Of a DNA stretch of 64,000 nt, positions 16,504-24,380 are shown in pieces. The position numbers were made by a program, and so were the translations under genes. Under the pieces are notes generated by a model. It was not told where the DNA came from. It did no database searches and was given only the letters and a program-made list of their open reading frames with translations. Each line of letters starts with the position of its first letter. The stretch's first letter is position 1. Origin of the DNA: Acidihalobacter ferrooxydans (GTDB taxonomy: Bacteria; Pseudomonadota; Gammaproteobacteria; DSM-5130; Acidihalobacteraceae); contig NZ_CP019434.1 in assembly GCF_001975725.1 (NCBI RefSeq), forward strand, positions 2,869,322-2,933,321, given 5' to 3'.

Positions 16504-17595
16504 CTAGTTGTTCTGAATGACGATGTTCGGGAACTTGGAACTGAAATCCTTGGCCTTCTGCGCCAGATGCGCGGCGGTGCGCCGCGCGATCTCGCGATAG
16601 ATCTCCGTCACCCGCCCCTGCGGATCGGCCACCACCGTCGGCTTGCCGCCGTCGGCCTGCTCGCGGATGCGGATGTCCAGCGGCAGCGCGCCGAGAAATT
16701 CGACATGGTAATCGTCGGCCATGCGCTGCCCGCCGCCCTCACCGAAGATGCGCTCCTCGTGGCCACATTTTGAACAGATGTGGATACTCATGTTCTCCAC
16801 GATGCCGAGCACCGGCACCTCGACCTTCTCGAACATCTTCAAGCCCTTGCGCGCGTCGAGCAGGGCGATGTCCTGCGGCGTGGTCACAATGACCGCGCCA
16901 CTGACCGGAATTTTCTGCGACAACGTGAGCTGAATATCGCCGGTGCCCGGCGGCAAATCGATGACCAGATAGTCGAGATCGCCCCAGCGGGTCTCGTTAA
17001 GCAGTTGCTCCAGCGCCTGGGTCACCATCGGGCCACGCCAGATCATGGGCGTTTCCGCATCGATCAGGAAGCCGATCGACATCGCCTTGAGGCCGTAGTT
17101 TTCCATTGGCTCCAGCATGCGCCCGTCCTTGGTCTCAGGCTTGCCGTCGATTCCAAGCATGCGCGGCTGGCTGGGACCGTAAATGTCGGCGTCGAGAATA
17201 CCGACCCTGGCGCCCTCGGCGGCCAGCGCCAAGGCCAGATTGACGGCGGTGGTGGACTTGCCGACGCCACCCTTGCCGGAGGCAACCGCAATGATATTCT
17301 TGATGCCGGCCAGTGGCTTGAGATTACGCTGCACGGCATGCGCGACGACTTTGCTCGTGCTCGTCACCTCGACCGCGCTCACGCCGGCTACGCGCCCGAC
17401 GCGCTCTCGCACCGCCGCTTCGACCTCCGCAAAATACCCCTTGGCGGGATAGCCGAACGCTAACTCCACCGCGACCTTGCCGCCGTCGATGCGGATATCC
17501 TTGACCTCGTCCGCGGCAACCAGATTTTTCTCCAGATAACGGTCCTGGATTTCCTTCAGCGCAGTTTCGATCTGCAAACGCGATAATTCAGCCAT
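16504..17595 (-). CDS. apbC: Mrp/ApbC iron-sulfur cluster carrier ATPase
   Basis: P-loop ATPase that binds and hands on [4Fe-4S] clusters. The 363 residues show an N-terminal DUF59/MIP18-like domain (about 5-90), the deviant Walker [12 protein letters not shown] near residue 108, the Mrp signature [18 protein letters not shown] and the cluster-binding pair CSKC near residue 275. ATG at 17595. A 428-bp region containing a family-C element lies upstream and should hold its promoter. Confidence 0.95.
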   Translation of the reverse strand: MAELSRLQIETALKEIQDRYLEKNLVAADEVKDIRIDGGKVAVELAFGYPAKGYFAEVEAAVRERVGRVAGVSAVEVTSTSKVVAHAVQRNLKPLAGIKNIIAVASGKGGVGKSTTAVNLALALAAEGARVGILDADIYGPSQPRMLGIDGKPETKDGRMLEPMENYGLKAMSIGFLIDAETPMIWRGPMVTQALEQLLNETRWGDLDYLVIDLPPGTGDIQLTLSQKIPVSGAVIVTTPQDIALLDARKGLKMFEKVEVPVLGIVENMSIHICSKCGHEERIFGEGGGQRMADDYHVEFLGALPLDIRIREQADGGKPTVVADPQGRVTEIYREIARRTAAHLAQKAKDFSSKFPNIVIQNN

Positions 17596-17793
17596 GGGGA
17601 TTGCTCACTCCGAAATCATTCAAATGGGCGCGTCAGTGCGCACAATGGCGCGAATTGTAACCGTTCCGGGCGTATCCATTAAACCGCGCGCCCAGTGGGT
17701 GCAAGCCACGCGGCCTTTTGAGCGCCCATGTCCGGCAGCATGCCGGTCCATTGCGGCATTGGGATGTTGAACCCGGACAATGCCATTGGCGAT

Positions 17794-17927
17794 GGTTGTT
17801 GTTGTCGCTCAGACGTGTGCGAGAGACGGATTGCCGGTCGTGAAAGCACAGTTTACAGCGCGTAAATGAGCACAAGAGTCCGATCTTGACGCCCTGCCGT
17901 CCCGCAGGAGCAGACAACAACGTCTTG
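17794..17927 (+). repeat. Palindromic element family C, copy 1
   Basis: About 134 bp with terminal inverted repeats GTTGTTGTC (17798-17806) and GACAACAAC (17913-17921). It aligns along its whole length, in the same orientation, with 39245-39380. The shared core includes CAGCGCGTnAATGAGCACAA followed by a GATyTTGACGC block. It lies between the 3' end of the hemerythrin gene and the 5' end of apbC; the rest of this 428-bp gap holds no recognisable gene, only a C8 run near 17980. Confidence 0.8.
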
Positions 17928-18023
17928 TAACGGAAGATCCGGGTTGAAGAGCGACCGCGAAGCAGTGCGCCACGCAGCCCCCCCCTTGGGCGACTCAAGC
18001 GTCGGGTTGCGCAGCGCGGGTTT

Positions 18024-18581
18024 TCATCGTGTGCGAGCATCCTTGGGCTCTGGCGTATAGGGAACGTCGCGCCGCCGGGCCATCGCGCGCCCGAGGGTTT
18101 CGATGTCTCCGCGCTGGAGTACACGCCGGGCAAGTGGGAACACGTCGGCGTCTTCAAACCGATAATGCGAGCGTTCCATGTCGATGAAAGCGGCAGCATG
18201 GACCAGACGCTCGGTGCGCCCTTCGCGCAATGCCACCAGCTCAGGGCGCAACCGGGCCCACGACGCGCCCTGCTCGCGGTGTTCCGCAGCGATGCGCCGC
18301 GCCCATGCCGCTACGCTCGCGCGAGCATCGGGCGTTTCGACCCGCAGGCGCAGCAAGGGCAGCAAGTCAATTTCTTCGTCAGCGTGATGAAGCGGAGCGG
18401 CACGGTCGAAATAGGCCATGATGCGTTCAGCCGCAGTCCTTGCCGCGGCATCGCCGCCGGCCTTTCGCAGATGGTCGTCGAGACGCTCTAAGGTATCGCA
18501 GAACCCGGCGATGCGCCGGTGGCATCCGGCCAGCAAGGCCAGCGGGTCGGTGAAGCCCGCCGTCGGATTCGGCAGCAACAT
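18024..18581 (-). CDS. Hemerythrin HHE domain protein
   Basis: A 185-residue four-helix protein with di-iron ligands spread as in bacterial hemerythrins: His21 in LAGCHRRIAG, His65/66 with Glu in PLHHADEEIDLLP, His in AAEHREQG, and His/Glu/Asp in RSHYRFEDADVFP. Such proteins bind O2 or NO or repair iron centres. ATG at 18581 overlaps the globin stop (TGATG), so translation is coupled to the globin gene upstream. Confidence 0.85.
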   Translation of the reverse strand: MLLPNPTAGFTDPLALLAGCHRRIAGFCDTLERLDDHLRKAGGDAAARTAAERIMAYFDRAAPLHHADEEIDLLPLLRLRVETPDARASVAAWARRIAAEHREQGASWARLRPELVALREGRTERLVHAAAFIDMERSHYRFEDADVFPLARRVLQRGDIETLGRAMARRRDVPYTPEPKDARTR

Positions 18582-19021
18582 CACCGACACCCCACAGCTT
18601 GCGTCAGTGAACCGCCCATCGCGTGCGCCCGACCCAGCCACTCATCCGCCTCCGAAGCCGGCAGCCGGGCGCGCAGACAGTCGGTAAACAGCGCCAGCCA
18701 GCGTTCGATCTCGTGACTTTCGACGTCAATCAGTTGATGCGTATCGACGACCCGGTAGCGATAGCGCGCATACACCGGCCCACCGAGCGCGCCCCACCAG
18801 AAGTGGGTCAGTTTCGCTTCGTGGGCCGGCCAGTCCTGAATGATCGTTTCAAACCTCGGGCCAAGCACGGGGTCGCGTCGCACGTTCGCATAGAAATCAT
18901 GGACAATTGCCCGAATCGCTTGCAGACCGATCCGCTCGGCCGTGATCCGCATGCGCGACCGTACCGGTTCAAGCGTCGGCGCCTCGTCGTCCGAAGAAAT
19001 GGCCTGACGTGTTGTAATCAT
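18581..19021 (-). CDS. Group III truncated hemoglobin
   Basis: A 146-residue heme protein of the 2-over-2 globin fold. MRITAERIGLQAIRAIVHDF, DPVLGPRFETIIQDWPAHEA, LTHFWWGALGG and IDVESHEIERWLALF (presumed proximal His) fit group III globins, which are linked to NO or O2 chemistry. The C-terminal SEADEWLGRAHAMGGSLTQA is also family-like. ATG at 19021 is chosen since GGAGG lies 8 nt upstream; an ATG 15 nt earlier would place that ribosome site inside the gene. It is divergent from the DNR-like regulator across only 37 bp, and the hemerythrin gene is coupled behind it. Confidence 0.9.
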   Translation of the reverse strand: MITTRQAISSDDEAPTLEPVRSRMRITAERIGLQAIRAIVHDFYANVRRDPVLGPRFETIIQDWPAHEAKLTHFWWGALGGPVYARYRYRVVDTHQLIDVESHEIERWLALFTDCLRARLPASEADEWLGRAHAMGGSLTQAVGCR

Positions 19022-19058
19022 GACGACAACCTCCAAATAGTCGGCTTAAACGCTTTTC

Positions 19059-19790
19059 ATGGAAACGCCACCTTTCATGCACCCCCGCCCCAACCCGACC
19101 GGCATGCCCTCGGCGCATGAGATGCTGCGCGATGGCAGCGTGCTGGCCGCGCTCGACCCACAGCAGATCGACAGGCTCGTCGAACACGCGAAACGCCGCA
19201 CCCTGCGTCGGGGCGACTATTTGTTTCACGCCGGGATGCCCGCCGCGCATTTTTTCCTTCTGCGCCGTGGGCGCATGAAATTGTTTCTCAACTCCCACCG
19301 CGGCGAGGAAAAAATCCTCGGCTTTGTCGAACCGGGCGAAACCTTCGCCGAAGGCGCCGCGTTCATGGCGGACGAACCGCGCTATCCGGCCAGTGCCCAG
19401 GCGCTGGTGGCAAGCGAAGTCTGGGCGATCAGCACCGCAACCCTGCGCGCATTATTGCGCGAATCCCACGACACCTGTCTGCGTATGCTGGCGCGGCAGA
19501 CGCACCGGATTCAGGGCCTCCTCGTGGAAGTGGAGGCATTGGCGCTGGAAAGCGCGCACTACCGGTTGATCGCCTATCTGCTCAGGCAGGCGCCAGCGGA
19601 CGATACGGTGACCCTGCCCGCAACCAAAACCCTGATCGCGGCGCAACTGGCCATCAAGCCGGAAACCCTGTCGCGGCTACTCGACAGGCTCCAGCGCCGC
19701 GGACTGATCGAGATGCATGGACGCCATGTCCGCTTGCACAATCGCCAGGCGTTGCTGGAGCTGGCCCTGGAGCCCGTGTTGCGCAGTTAG
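19059..19790 (+). CDS. DNR-like Crp/Fnr family transcriptional regulator
   Basis: A 243-residue regulator with a cyclic-nucleotide-like sensor domain (about 25-140), a dimer helix and a C-terminal winged HTH (about 190-235). The stretch EEKILGFVEPGETFAEGAAF with RYPASAQALVASEVWAIS is close to Pseudomonas DNR, a heme-dependent NO sensor. It lacks the N-terminal cysteine cluster of FNR, so it is unlikely to sense O2 by [4Fe-4S]. The recognition helix has PETLSRLL, the ExxSR motif of FNR-type DNA binding, which predicts TTGAT-N4-ATCAA sites; one such box is at 20932-20945. The start could instead be ATG 19077. Its stop codon abuts a family-A element. Confidence 0.88.
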   Translation: METPPFMHPRPNPTGMPSAHEMLRDGSVLAALDPQQIDRLVEHAKRRTLRRGDYLFHAGMPAAHFFLLRRGRMKLFLNSHRGEEKILGFVEPGETFAEGAAFMADEPRYPASAQALVASEVWAISTATLRALLRESHDTCLRMLARQTHRIQGLLVEVEALALESAHYRLIAYLLRQAPADDTVTLPATKTLIAAQLAIKPETLSRLLDRLQRRGLIEMHGRHVRLHNRQALLELALEPVLRS

Positions 19791-19940
19791 CCCGGACATG
19801 TCGCAAATTTTCTCCGCTCTCGCGGGTCTCTTGATTCCACAAGGGATAGTTCCCCAGTCGGCCATCATCACCGATACGCCGCTCCTTCGGCGTTCTCTTA
19901 TGAACTCCTATCCGGCGCGATATCTTGTGCAGCATCCGGG
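19791..19940 (-). repeat. Palindromic element family A, copy between convergent genes
   Basis: About 150 bp, minus orientation, starting one base after the regulator's stop codon and ending 6 bp before the convergent GcvH-like stop, so it fills the whole gap. Ends are degenerate (CCCGGACATG / CATCCGGG). Conserved internal blocks are CTCTTGATTCCACAAGGGAT, CATCACCGATACGCCGCTCC and CTATCCGGCGCGATA. Its position suggests a role as a two-way terminator. Confidence 0.85.
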
Positions 19941-19946
19941 CCGAGT

Positions 19947-20393
19947 TCATTCGCTGCACCGCATGCACTGGATACCATAGCGATCGATCCATTCGTGCAG
20001 GGTTTGAATCGCCTCCTCCCCCGTATGCAAGGTATCCAGCGCATGCTCGGCATCGAGGGGTCGCAGACGTGCAATCCAGGCATCGCGGTACGGGTCGATA
20101 TTCAGCAGGTGCGGCATCTCCAGCACGGCTTCGTTGCGTGCCACCACCTCGCCATCGAACGGCAGGGGCACGCCACCGGCCCACTTGCCACTTTCCAGCG
20201 TGGCAACCTGCCGACCCGCACGGATGTGCTTGCCAACGGCTTTGATCCGCACATGCAGAATGCGCCCGGCAAAGGATTGCGCCGGATCGGTGATACCCAC
20301 GGTGACCGTGTCGTCGGCCTCCGGTCGAACCCACACGTAATCCAGGTCGTAATACAGTTCCTCGGGCAGTTCGCAACCGGAATACTGGCTCAT
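19947..20393 (-). CDS. GcvH-like lipoyl carrier protein
   Basis: A 148-residue protein with the lipoyl-carrier fold. YYDLDYVWVRPEADDTVTVG opens it as in GcvH, and ATLESGKWAGGVPLPFDGEV holds the presumed lipoylated Lys70. The rest is GcvH-like to about residue 105, then comes a C-terminal helix ending in CMRC (Cys143, Cys146), which standard GcvH lacks. No gcvT or gcvP is nearby. Non-glycine GcvH relatives (LbpA) serve the sHdr sulfur-oxidation pathway, a tempting parallel in a sulfur-handling organism, but sHdr genes are not in the window. It is coupled by a 4-nt overlap behind a hemerythrin gene. Confidence 0.8.
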   Translation of the reverse strand: MSQYSGCELPEELYYDLDYVWVRPEADDTVTVGITDPAQSFAGRILHVRIKAVGKHIRAGRQVATLESGKWAGGVPLPFDGEVVARNEAVLEMPHLLNIDPYRDAWIARLRPLDAEHALDTLHTGEEAIQTLHEWIDRYGIQCMRCSE

Positions 20394-20872
20394 GAGCGCC
20401 CCCCGGCCTGATGCGCCGCATTCAATGCGCGGGCCGCCGCTGCGGCATCCCCCTCAAGCGGCGCACCGGCCTTGAAGAGAGGGAAAATATCCTGTTCTTC
20501 GGTGCCATGATGATCGGCCAGCACGCGCACCAGCAAATCGATCGCCGCAGACGCTTCGTCGGCATCTTCGTCTTCGGCTGCCGCCACGATTTCCTCGGCA
20601 TACGCGGGAATTTCCAGGTGGCGCTTGCTCAGAATCGCCAAGGTGCGTTGCAGGTCTTCGTCCTGCTGCGCATAACGTTCGACCGGCGGGTAAACCCAGG
20701 CATCTTCCACATTGATATGTTCCCGCAGCTTGCGGGCCAGCGCTTTGGCCAGCGTAACGGCGTCGGACCAGGCCGCGCGGTCGACCAGCGTTTTGACTTG
20801 CGCAAACTGCTGCTCCGTCTGGCGGTGATCGCCGGTGAACGCCTCTTCGACAGGATCTTTGATATCCAGCAT
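20390..20872 (-). CDS. Hemerythrin HHE domain protein
   Basis: A 160-residue, acidic four-helix protein with hemerythrin ligand patterns: His16 in FTGDHRQTEQQF, His in LREHINVEDAWVYPPVE, His in LSKRHLEI, and His-His/Glu in VLADHHGTEEQDIFPLF. ATG at 20872 is preferred to the one 12 nt earlier because GGAG lies 6 nt upstream. It is the first gene of a two-gene operon with the GcvH-like carrier and is headed by an FNR/DNR box about 60 bp upstream, so it is probably induced by low oxygen or NO. Confidence 0.88.
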   Translation of the reverse strand: MLDIKDPVEEAFTGDHRQTEQQFAQVKTLVDRAAWSDAVTLAKALARKLREHINVEDAWVYPPVERYAQQDEDLQRTLAILSKRHLEIPAYAEEIVAAAEDEDADEASAAIDLLVRVLADHHGTEEQDIFPLFKAGAPLEGDAAAAARALNAAHQAGGRS

Positions 20873-20931
20873 AGTCAGCTCCATGACTTGACGTCTGTAT
20901 CGAGATTAAATGACGCCATCGGCCACATGCT

Positions 20932-20945
20932 TTGACCTGCATCAA
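20932..20945. promoter_or_regulatory. FNR/DNR box between divergent operons
   Basis: TTGAC-CTGC-ATCAA is a near-perfect FNR-family palindrome (consensus TTGAT-N4-ATCAA). It is centred about midway between the hemerythrin ATG (20872) and the thioredoxin-like ATG (21003). On the minus strand a TTTAAT -10 begins at 20910, about 28 nt from the box centre, the spacing expected for class II activation (centre near -41.5). On the plus side TACACT at 20963-20968 or the following TTAAGG may serve. The DNR-like regulator encoded 1.1 kb away is the obvious candidate ligand. Confidence 0.75.
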
Positions 20946-21002
20946 GGTTTCTGTCCGGCGTTTACACTTAAGGTTAAGAAAATCTTCATAGGAGATGACC
21001 TG

Positions 21003-21275
21003 ATGAGCAAAAAAGTACAGTTGCTGGTTTCGCAGTGGTGCCCGACATGCCCGCAGGCCGAGCAGGTGTGGCAGCGAATTGCCGAGGAAACAGACGCTGA
21101 ACTGGAAATTCTGGACGTGGCCCAGCGGCCCGGCCGAGACATCATTGCGCGGCTGATGATCCGGTCAGTACCCGCGACCGTCATAGACGACCGCCTGACG
21201 TTTGTCGGCGTGCCCGACCCCAAGGAAGCGCTGGCTGCCGTGCAGACTGCCGATGCTCACCCGCAAACCGCTTGA
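21003..21275 (+). CDS. Thioredoxin/glutaredoxin-like CPTC protein
   Basis: A 90-residue single thioredoxin-fold domain with an N-terminal redox pair Cys13-Pro-Thr-Cys16 in VSQWCPTCPQAEQVW and a cis-Pro region RSVPATVIDDRL. It should act as a cytoplasmic disulfide or persulfide exchange protein. AGGAG sits 8 nt before the ATG. It shares the FNR/DNR box with the divergent hemerythrin operon, and the YeaO-like gene follows after 7 nt. Confidence 0.85.
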   Translation: MSKKVQLLVSQWCPTCPQAEQVWQRIAEETDAELEILDVAQRPGRDIIARLMIRSVPATVIDDRLTFVGVPDPKEALAAVQTADAHPQTA

Positions 21276-21282
21276 TCGCCGC

Positions 21283-21639
21283 ATGCAGATCCGCCTGAAA
21301 CGCGCCTATGTCGCGCCAGCCGACGAGGACGGTCAGCGCATCCTCGTGGACCGGCTCTGGCCGCGCGGCCTGTCGAAGGATGCTGCCCGCATCGATCTCT
21401 GGCTCAAGGATGTCGCGCCGTCCTCCGGGCTACGCAAGTGGTTCGGGCACGATCCCGACAAATGGCCCGAATTCAGCCAGCGCTATCGGGCCGAACTGAA
21501 AGACAATCCGGCCCTGCCCGCATTACTGGAAATTGCGCAACACGCAGACATCACGCTCGTGTACGCTGCGAAAGATGAACGGCACAATCAGGCGGTCGTG
21601 CTCAAGGATCTGCTGGAGCAGGCAATCGCCCAGGCTTAA
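21283..21639 (+). CDS. DUF488 (YeaO family) protein
   Basis: A 118-residue protein matching the YeaO branch of DUF488: KRAYVAPADEDGQRILVDRL with WPRGLSKDAA, the central LRKWFGHDPDKWPEFSQRY and the C-terminal ADITLVYAAKDERHNQAVVL. Function of the family is unsettled. The start at 21283 fits family length; an ATG at 21253 is also in frame and would overlap the thioredoxin-like gene. It is probably in the same operon, so under the same FNR/DNR box. Its stop is one base from a family-A element. Confidence 0.88.
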   Translation: MQIRLKRAYVAPADEDGQRILVDRLWPRGLSKDAARIDLWLKDVAPSSGLRKWFGHDPDKWPEFSQRYRAELKDNPALPALLEIAQHADITLVYAAKDERHNQAVVLKDLLEQAIAQA

Positions 21640-21640
21640 C

Positions 21641-21799
21641 CTGAGTGTTTCACAAATTCCCACCGATCTCGCGGACCGCTTGATTCCACAAGGCATACGC
21701 CAGCAATCGGCCATTATCGCCGCTTCGCTGCTGCTTCGAAGTTCCCTTGTGAATCCCGTACCCGGCACGATAGCAGCGCACGTTTATGCAACGCCCGGC
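21641..21799 (-). repeat. Palindromic element family A copy upstream of metR
   Basis: About 159 bp, minus orientation, one base after the YeaO-like stop. The left end CCTGAGTGTTTCACAA is close to consensus; the right end is diverged. The inner inverted repeat reads CACAAGGGA / TGCCTTGTG on the minus strand, with one mismatch. It ends about 23 bp before the metR start codon, so any metR promoter must lie inside or beside it. Confidence 0.8.
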
Positions 21800-21805
21800 A
21801 ACAAA

Positions 21806-21818
21806 TGAATACAATTCA
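21806..21818. promoter_or_regulatory. MetR box upstream of metR
   Basis: TGAA-TACAA-TTCA exactly matches the MetR consensus TGAA-N5-TTCA and lies 3 nt before the metR ATG, within a slightly longer palindrome ATGAAT-ACA-ATTCAT. Binding here would block the ribosome-site region or promoter of metR itself, which fits the known negative autoregulation of metR. No target gene such as metE lies divergently. Confidence 0.65.
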
Positions 21819-21821
21819 TCC

Positions 21822-22739
21822 ATGATCGAACGCGCGCATCTGGCCATCATTCGCGAAATCGCCCGGCAGGGTTCGCTGACCGCCGCGGCCGAAGTTCTCT
21901 GCCTCACCCAATCGGCGCTGAGCCATGCGATGAAGAAACTTGAGCAGCAAGTCGGGGCGCCATTGTGGCGCCGCGAAGGTCGGCGCCTGCGCCTGACCCA
22001 GGCCGGCGAACACCTGCTCGGCGTCGCCAACCGCCTGTTGCCCCAACTCGAACAGGCCGAAGACACGCTGCGTCAGTTCGCCCGCGGCGAGCGCGGACTG
22101 CTGCGCATCGGCATGGAATGCCATCCCTGCCATGAATGGCTGCTGCGGGTGGTCGCGCCCTATCTGGCGCAGTGGCCTGACGTGGACGTGGACGTAAAAC
22201 AGGCCTTCCAGTTCGGCGGCATCGGTGGCCTGTTCGCGCACGAAATCGACCTGCTGGTCACGCCCGACCCCCTGCACCGCCCCGGTCTGCATTTCGAGCC
22301 GGTGTTCGCCTACGAACTGGTGCTCGCCGTCGCCCACGGTCACCGCCTGGCAGGCGTGCCGCACATCGAGCCCGAACAGCTCGTCGACGAAGTGCTGATC
22401 AGCTATCCGGTGCCGACCGACCGGCTTGACCTCTACACGCGGTTTCTGCTGCCGGCCGGGGTGCGGCCACGGCGGCGCAAGCTCATCGAGACCACGGACA
22501 TCATGCTGCAAATGGTCGCGGGGGGCCGTGGCGTGGCCGCGCTGCCGCGCTGGCTGGTGGACGAATACGCCGACCGGATCGCCGTCACGCCGCGCCCCAT
22601 CGGTCCGCAGGGCATCGTCAAGGACATCCATCTGGGCATCCGCGAAGCAGATCGCGATACCGACTATTTCCGGGCGTTCTTCGAACTGGCACGAGCCTCC
22701 GACGCACACGTCGACCGCACGGCAACCGGCAACGCCTGA
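21822..22739 (+). CDS. metR: LysR-family regulator MetR
   Basis: Homocysteine-responsive LysR regulator of methionine genes. The 305 residues have an N-terminal winged HTH (MIERAHLAIIREIARQGSLT, LTQSALSHAMKKLEQ) and a C-terminal effector domain. Diagnostic matches to E. coli MetR are RIGMECHPCHEWLL, LISYPVPTDRLDLYTRF with LPAGVRP, and QMVAGGRGVAALPRWLV. ATG at 21822 is chosen because the family begins MIE and upstream residues would come from the repeat. A consensus MetR box is immediately upstream. No met structural gene is adjacent except the distant MetX-like gene at 9.7 kb, whose upstream region lacks this box. Confidence 0.88.
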   Translation: MIERAHLAIIREIARQGSLTAAAEVLCLTQSALSHAMKKLEQQVGAPLWRREGRRLRLTQAGEHLLGVANRLLPQLEQAEDTLRQFARGERGLLRIGMECHPCHEWLLRVVAPYLAQWPDVDVDVKQAFQFGGIGGLFAHEIDLLVTPDPLHRPGLHFEPVFAYELVLAVAHGHRLAGVPHIEPEQLVDEVLISYPVPTDRLDLYTRFLLPAGVRPRRRKLIETTDIMLQMVAGGRGVAALPRWLVDEYADRIAVTPRPIGPQGIVKDIHLGIREADRDTDYFRAFFELARASDAHVDRTATGNA

Positions 22740-23046
22740 ACAGCGCTATCGCCCGTCCCGGCCCTGACCCGCGCCTTGCCCTGACGGCAGAGTTCGGGGT
22801 TGTCCGTAGGCGGTTTTCTGCGGGCGGATCTTCCGCACGCAATCCTCCGCGTCTTGATCGCGCATCCTTTTCCCCCGCCGTTCGTCTTCTCCACGTGTGA
22901 CTTAAGTCATATGTGGCATATCGCGCTACGCGTATGTTTGCCGCCACGCTCAACCGTTCAGTCACGAGGTCGACCGATTCATGACAACATGCTGCCCGCC
23001 CGCTCGGTTCCCAGCCAGCTGCCGTCGTCGCAGGAGGCTCGGCCGG
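22740..23046. promoter_or_regulatory. Regulatory region of the efflux operon, with a 26-bp palindrome
   Basis: A 307-bp gap without a recognisable gene. At 22891-22916 there is a near-perfect palindrome centred on TGACTTAAGTCA, extended by CCACnTn / nAnGTGG arms (only two mismatched pairs). It contains TGTGA-N6-TCATA, which resembles a CRP/Vfr site (TGTGA-N6-TCACA), but the longer symmetry also suits a dedicated repressor. It lies about 130-155 bp upstream of the TolC-like start. Confidence 0.55.
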
Positions 23047-24354
23047 ATGTCCATCGCGCCATTCGCGCTGCTTCTCGCCGCGTTTGCTCCCAGCGTCTGG
23101 GCGACCCAGACGAATCCGGCGACATGGACGCTGGCACGCGTCCTGAATCAGGTCGCCCAACGCTCACCCGCCGTGCTCGCCGCGCATGCGGGTATCGACG
23201 AGGCCAAGTCTCACGTCGGCCAGGCGCGCGCTCACTGGTTCGGCACGGTCGATTTGTACACGATCAGCAATCACTACAACGTCCCCATGCTGATCCAGCC
23301 GATCACCGCTTTTCCGCCGCCGAAAACATTCGGCAAGCAGTTTGCGAACGATCAGCTCGCCTACGGCATCGAGGCCAAGCTGCCGCTCGATTTCAGTCTG
23401 CGCATCGCCGCCGAAGTTGACGCCGCCAGCGCAGCCGAACGCGCCTCGCGCTGGAACGCGCGCAATGTCGAACTACAGACCCTGCTGACTGCCTCGGCGG
23501 TGTATCGCAACATCCAGGCGCTGCACGGCAAGCGCAGCGCGCTGGAGGAAGAACTCAAGGCCCTGCGCAAGGCCGAAGCCACGGCGCGCAGTTCGTTCAA
23601 GGCAGGCTTGTCCACCCGCCTGAAGCTGCTACGGGTGCAATCCGGCGTGGAGAACGTGCGCGCGGGGCTGGCGGGCGTTGACGGCCAGATCGCCTCGCTC
23701 AAAGCCGATCTGGCCAGCCTGATGGGGCTCAATCACTGGGCGGGAAACGTCACGCCACTGACCACGCCGCCTGCGCACATACCGGCCGCTGTCGGCGTCG
23801 CCCCCTTCGTACAGGCGGCCGAACAGGCCGATGCCGCCACCGGCTACAAGGTGAGCGCGGCCAAACGCGCGCTGTTACCGCAATTTTTCATTGGCGCACG
23901 CTGGAACGAGAACGGCCGCAACGGTTTCAAGGACGATTTCTTTACCCGTGACATCCAGTTGGGCTTCAAATGGAATCTGTGGTCCGGTTTCGGCCAGGTC
24001 AGCAGCATCGACGCCGCACAGGCCGCCCACATCCAGGCCAGCGAAAAAGCCCGTGGTGCGCAACTGAAACTGGCCGCCATTCGCGCCTCGGCCCGCGCCC
24101 GCTGGCATGCCCAAGCCCTGGCCTGGGAGGCCAACCGGGCCGGTGTGGCTGCAGCCCGGGAAGCCGCCGATAGCGCGCAGGGGCAGTTCAAGGCCGGACT
24201 GCTGGCCGCCACTTCCCTGCTACAGGCCGAAGCGGCATTGTCCGGCTCCCGCGCCGCCGAAACCGCCACGCTGGCGCGCTGGTGGGAAGCCAACGATGCG
24301 CTGCGCTATGCCGAAGGACTGCCGCCCATGACCCTGTCGGCCCCCTCCAATTGA
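23047..24354 (+). CDS. TolC-family outer-membrane efflux protein
   Basis: A 435-residue outer-membrane channel. MSIAPFALLLAAFAPSVWA is a signal peptide. The mature part has the two repeated helical halves of the family, with alanine-rich heptads such as AAEVDAASAAERASRWNARN and later LKLAAIRASARARWHAQALA. ATG at 23047 is chosen because AGGAGG lies 9 nt upstream and the signal peptide begins there. First gene of a five-gene operon with an HlyD-type adaptor, a tandem ABC ATPase and two ABC-2 permeases. Confidence 0.88.
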   Translation: MSIAPFALLLAAFAPSVWATQTNPATWTLARVLNQVAQRSPAVLAAHAGIDEAKSHVGQARAHWFGTVDLYTISNHYNVPMLIQPITAFPPPKTFGKQFANDQLAYGIEAKLPLDFSLRIAAEVDAASAAERASRWNARNVELQTLLTASAVYRNIQALHGKRSALEEELKALRKAEATARSSFKAGLSTRLKLLRVQSGVENVRAGLAGVDGQIASLKADLASLMGLNHWAGNVTPLTTPPAHIPAAVGVAPFVQAAEQADAATGYKVSAAKRALLPQFFIGARWNENGRNGFKDDFFTRDIQLGFKWNLWSGFGQVSSIDAAQAAHIQASEKARGAQLKLAAIRASARARWHAQALAWEANRAGVAAAREAADSAQGQFKAGLLAATSLLQAEAALSGSRAAETATLARWWEANDALRYAEGLPPMTLSAPSN

Positions 24355-24380
24355 CCGCGAAGTACCGGAGACACGCACCC

